Source: Dastarcus helophoroides
Taxonomy: Eukaryota > Arthropoda > Insecta > Coleoptera > Bothrideridae
Direction: 5' to 3'
Length of the DNA: 64,000 nucleotides
Assembly: GCA_028583605.1 (NCBI GenBank)
Contig: CM053334.1
Span: 26,121,226-26,185,225 of the forward strand
Translations under genes and position numbers: made by a program
Notes under the pieces: generated by a model
The model's database searches: none
Told to the model about the DNA's origin: nothing
Seen by the model: the letters and a program-made list of their open reading frames with translations, nothing else
In this document: piece after piece, positions 60,038 to 64,000 of the stretch
Numbering within the stretch: position 1 is the first letter of the stretch
Layout of the letters: each line of letters starts with the position of its first letter

Positions 60038-63000
60038 TTAATGATGATGACCAGCAGACAAAACCAATGGAATAAGACAGCCAAAAACTAGGAAAATCAG
60101 TTCTACAAATTTTAGAGAATGTTGCGTTTTGGGTTGATCTACAGTGGTGGGTAATTTCGAGTAGGAATGATTGTGAACATTTTGGGTAAGTTCGGCTAAT
60201 ACGTGAACCGTTGCTACATAAAGAAAATGTTCCCGCTGAAAAAAGCATGGCTATACCTGGAAAAAATTCAGTTAAAAATGTAGTTTTCATTATGAAACAG
60301 GATACATACCTGTAGGCGTTTAAAGAACTTAAAGTTTCCTTTTGTTCTTGTCCTATTCCAAAATAGGTACAAAGCGTTAGTATGGGGGCAGACAATGAGA
60401 AGATTAATAAATGTTTTCTTATCCTCTGTCTGAAAATATGCCAAATACAATATTGTTTAAACTTACCAATACATGTCTAAATAATAATAGATTTAAACAA
60501 GGATGAATTTAATGTAAGACTCAGCTACTGGTTCGGAATAACGTATTTCATAGGGAAAGTAACATCTAATCATATATAATTAAAAACAACTTTTTGCAGC
60601 GGGAAGATTTGCATGAACAAAATATCAAAGATCGAAGAAGCCCTCTTCTAATAAAAAATCATAGCAAAATTGTTGATTTTTTTAAAGTTTAATCCACTCG
60701 CAAAGAGTAACCCCATTATGCTTTCAAAGCACTGCGAGTAGGATGCGGAAACAAGGATCGATGGCGATGAACCGCCTTCTTAAACAAGGATAGGTTGTAA
60801 TTTTTGGGGAAAATTCCTTTCGGTAACAAGTTCCATAACTTGGAAGTTCTACAGAAAAAAGAGTCTCTGTAGACAGAAGTCCTCGCTGTGTCAAGCTGGA
60901 CCGCACAGGAATTTGCTGCCTCCGACTGTCTAGTACGAATATAAGTCTACTTCGCTTTTGTTTGAAAATCGGGAATGCCTTTGAAATTTTCGACTTTTTA
61001 AATTTCGACTCACAATAATTTTCACTTTTTCTAAATTTCTACCTTTTCAAAATTTCTGCTTGTTCAAAATTTCTATTTTTTCAGAATTTTTACTTTTTCA
61101 AAATTTAGATGATTTGAAAAATGGGAGCTTTTCTAAAAACTTGACTGAAAAATTTCGATTTTTTTGTTGAAACTTTTGATTTTTTGAAAATGAAGTTTTT
61201 TGAAGGGGTGGATGTTTCAACATTTTCGTTTTTCCCATAATATAACATTTTTCAAAATTTCTACTTAGAAAAACCACTTGTTTTAAATTTTAACTATTTT
61301 CAAAATTTTGACTTTCCTCAACCTTTCAAATTTACTATGGTACTTTTCTTGAAAATTTCGCCTTTTTTTATTTGACTTCGAAATTGCAACTTTTTATAAA
61401 GTTTTGGTTTTAATAAATTGTAATTTTTTTTAAAATGTCGAGTTTTTTGAAAGGTTGAAATTTTTTACACATTTTTACTTCGATTTTTTTAAATTTAAAC
61501 TATTTTTCAAAATTTGGAGTATTCTGAAAATCTTTACTTTTTCTGAGAATTTAAATTTTTTACAACAATTTCGACATTTTTCAAATTTTTAAAACGACAT
61601 ACTTCAATTTTTTTTTAATTTACGATTTTTTGAAAATGCAATTTTTTGAAATGTTGTATATTTCATTTTGTCCATAATTTAACGTTTTTCAAAATTTCTA
61701 CTTAAAAAAATCAATTGTTTTAAATTTTGACCATTTTCAAAATTTTGACTTTTTTAAAATTTTTAGTTTTATTACAAAATTCCGGCTTTTCTTGAAAATT
61801 TCTGCTTTTTGTATTTGACTTCGAAATTGCAACTTTTAATAAAATTTTGGTTTTTATAACCTATAATTTTTTTTTAATGTCGAGATTTTTGAAAGGTGGG
61901 AATTTTTTCACATTTTTTTCTTCGACTTTTCCAAATTTCACCCATTTTTCAAAATGTCGACAATTTTGAAAATCTGTTCTTTTTCTTACAATTTACCTTT
62001 TTCTAAATTGGACATTTTTTCAATTTTTTAAAACTTCGACTCTTTATTCCAAAATTGTAATAATATTTTAAAAGTTGACTTTTTAAAAAGCTTTTTTCAA
62101 AATTATCGATTTTCCAACTTAAGATTTTTTTGAAAATGTGGAATTTCTTGTAAATTTCGCCCAGTTTTAACATCTTTGAATGATTTTAAAAACTGCGCCA
62201 GTTTTTTTAAATACCAGAATTTTTTTCAAAATTTTCCACTTTTATCAAAAATTTTATTTTTTTTTTGAAAATTTCAGCTTTAAATTACGACTTATTCGAA
62301 ATTTTTTTATTTGACTTTGAAATGCAATTTTTAAGAAAAATTTTGGTTTCTATAAACTGCAATTTTTTTTCGAAAATGTCAAAAAAAAAGGAGACGTTTA
62401 TCAAAAAGCAAAATTTCAAGGAAAGGTCACAATTTAGAAGTCATATTCTTTTCAAACAAATCAAAATTTTAAAATTTAATTTCAAATTTTTGTGAAAAAT
62501 ATAAATTCTGAAAAAAGTCGAAATTTTAAATAAAAAAATTTAACATTTTGAGAAAAAGTTGAGATTTTGAAATGTTGATATTTGCATGAGTTAAAATTTT
62601 GAAAAAAGTCGTTTAAAAAAAAATAAATTTTCAAAAAAAAAACTCGAAATTTTCAAAACAATTTGAAACTAAAGAAGTCGGAATTTTCAAAAAGTTTAAA
62701 TATTCAAACATTTTCTGGTACTTTCAAAAAACAATTGAATTCTTTAAAATAACTCCGAATTTTCAAATAACTGAGAAATCTAATTTTCAAACCATCGAAA
62801 ATAACTAAACACTGTGGCTTATGATTAAGTCCATAGAAGGTTTTACCACGAATCTCAATGCAGATGATGTCGACGCTTCTTTTGCTAATCAATTAAGATT
62901 AGTATGCTTGAAAATGCCAGTTCTGCTGGCGAAATACATATAGCGTAATTATTTGTTTAATTGTCGATGTAGTAAAGGGGTAAAACCTTCTATGGACTTG

Positions 63001-63423
63001 GTCGAACATTTGATAAATGTCTATGATTCCAACTCCCACTCATAGCATCAAGGTAAAGATTAAGAATTTCCATATAAATAAATTCCGCCGTGAAATTAAG
63101 CTAAATCGACACTTTACAGAGACCATTGGTCGAATTTCAACCACAACTGATAGTAGTTTAGTAAACGAGTCAATCATAAAAACAAACGTTGACAAGGATT
63201 ACCTTTCTATCCCTTCATGAAGGAGAAAGGTTACTAAACCAAAGGCAGCAGGAGCTTTATGTAACATTATTGCTAAAAATACTATAATTTCAACATCCGC
63301 ATGACTAGTTGTAGCAGCAGCTCCCAAAGCAACACCATCTGCAGCAGCATGAACAACTAAACCTATTGTTGCAGTTATATTTCTCTCAGAAGGGCCCAAA
63401 TTCTCATTCCTGCTTTGCGAAAT
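60038..63423 (-). CDS. SLC39A9: ZIP9-type zinc transporter, C-terminal part (two frame breaks)
   Basis: Multipass membrane zinc importer of the ZIP family (ZIP9 in the Golgi/plasma membrane). Three exons are visible: 63203-63423, 60310-60429, 60038-60256. Earlier exons lie right of the window. The first carries the ZIP transmembrane 4-5 metal-site motifs [13 protein letters not shown] and [18 protein letters not shown]. The second has the helix [18 protein letters not shown]. The last reads [21 protein letters not shown] and ends [10 protein letters not shown], as ZIP9 proteins do. Two extra T residues on the coding strand break the frame: near 60314, just before the exon 2 donor, and in the T run at 60224-60227. 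Without them phases agree. Splice borders are intact. Assembly indels are the likeliest reason. A 2.8-kb intron holds a LINE tail and an array. Confidence 0.9.
60686..60945 (-). mobile_element. LINE 3' end in ZIP9 intron
   Basis: The minus-strand frame ending at 60720 encodes the intact tail of a non-LTR retrotransposon reverse transcriptase: [40 protein letters not shown], and ..HPTRSALKA before the stop. A short 3' UTR (about 30 bp, ..gtggattaaacttt) follows. It is the reverse-orientation partner of 17171-17465. The rest of the element is missing, as in a 5'-truncated insertion. Confidence 0.75.
60955..62260 (-). repeat. T-rich GTCGAAATTTT array in ZIP9 intron
   Basis: Plus strand is T-rich (aaaatttcgactttttcaaa). 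A longer unit of about 455 bp is repeated: 61170-61450 recurs at 61623-61905, and a third partial copy of its distal part lies at 62262-62380. Landmarks are ttgacttcgaaattgcaact and ttttgaaaatgaagtttttt. Confidence 0.8.
62380..62780 (+). repeat. A-rich arm of the same array
   Basis: After about 62380 the plus strand turns A-rich (aaaagtcgaaattttaaata). The order here (T-rich then A-rich) is opposite to that at 40086 and 55930. Confidence 0.7.
62827..62999. repeat. 21-bp perfect inverted repeat, possible MITE
   Basis: The sequence at 62827-62847 (begins aagtccatagaagg) is the exact inverse of 62979-62999 (ends ccttctatggactt), 173 bp end to end. It lies in a ZIP9 intron and is non-coding. No target duplication was recognised. 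Confidence 0.6.
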
Positions 63424-63519
63424 CTGCAATAAAAGAAACATGTCTCGATAATCTGCATTGGAATAAAAAAAAGTGTAAATGTCGACAAACATGTAAAATT
63501 GAAGATATTTAGATTCTAA

Positions 63520-64000
63520 CTTGAGATTTCAAGAAAAACGAAATCGAAATTTTGTTATCAAAATCACAATTTCGTGAAAATAGCTGCAACTTCGCGATAA
63601 AACTCGAAATTTTGCTTCTACGGTTGAGATTTTTGGAAAAAGTAAAAAATTGTAAATTTAATTCCAAAATTTTAAATTTCAAGTTGTAATTTGTTGAAAG
63701 TTCGTAATGATTTCCAGTTTAAACTAAAAAATTTGGAAATGATAGAAATTTTGGGGATGAATCAATTTTCATGAACAATGTCGAAATTTCGAGAAAAATT
63801 CGCAAATTAAAAACAAAAAAAAATCGTAATTTTTGGAAAAAGACCAAAACTTTGAGCGAAAATTTTAGCTAAAACTAAATATTATAAATTGAAACTCGTA
63901 ATGTTGGCAAAAAAATTCACATAGAAGTTAAAATTATTTCAGTTTTAACTCGAAATTACAAGGAAATTCGAAATTTCGAGAAAAATCAAAATTTTAATAT
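63520..64000 (+). repeat. GTCGAAATTTT array at the right edge
   Basis: Diverged units (aaatcgaaattttgttatca, aatgtcgaaatttcgagaaa) run from upstream of the last visible ZIP9 exon off the right edge of the window. Non-coding, presumably intronic. Confidence 0.65.

Overview
The window is nuclear DNA from an arthropod, most likely an insect. The genes have short introns with GT..AG borders, proteins resemble the fly Sos, YY1/Pho and BTB families, and the DNA is AT-rich and crowded with old transposons. A beetle is my guess but I cannot prove it. No tRNA, rRNA or CRISPR array was seen.

Layout. (1) 3224-14083, plus strand: 16 exons of Son of sevenless (Ras/Rac exchange factor), lacking only the 5' histone-fold exons, which must lie left of the window. 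(2) 17.2-21.8 kb: a graveyard of mobile DNA holding a LINE tail, a Ty3/gypsy 3' end with LTR, a hammerhead ribozyme motif, a hAT remnant, a Penelope-like element and a pogo-like MITE. (3) 21894-22433, minus: an intronless O6-alkylguanine-DNA alkyltransferase of bacterial Ada type. (4) 24259-26134, plus: HspBP1-like Hsp70 nucleotide exchange factor, six exons. (5) 31642-35476, minus: a BTB plus pipsqueak-type HTH nuclear protein, five exons, with several transposons in its introns. (6) 35.9-51.6 kb: mostly degenerate GTCGAAATTTT-type arrays, plus hAT-like elements and a perfect 102-bp inverted repeat. (7) 52459-55040, minus: a YY1/Pleiohomeotic homologue with REPO motif and four zinc fingers. 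(8) 60038-63423, minus: the 3' end of a ZIP9-type zinc transporter, running off the right edge.

The genes are unrelated housekeeping, signalling and chromatin loci rather than a pathway or operon. Most of the unusual content is in the repeats. A family of short, diverged A-rich units recurs about a dozen times, is built into higher-order repeats of roughly 140-590 bp, flips polarity within some arrays, and three times lies next to hAT-like termini of the CAGTGGCGTAG type. Other points of interest are a canonical hammerhead motif at 19544-19608, mirrored Penelope termini with hammerhead-like folds, a dense cluster of YY1/Pho core sites in the first intron and 5' region of the YY1/Pho gene itself, and three single-T insertions that break otherwise conserved reading frames in YY1 and ZIP9. 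The latter suggest residual assembly indels.
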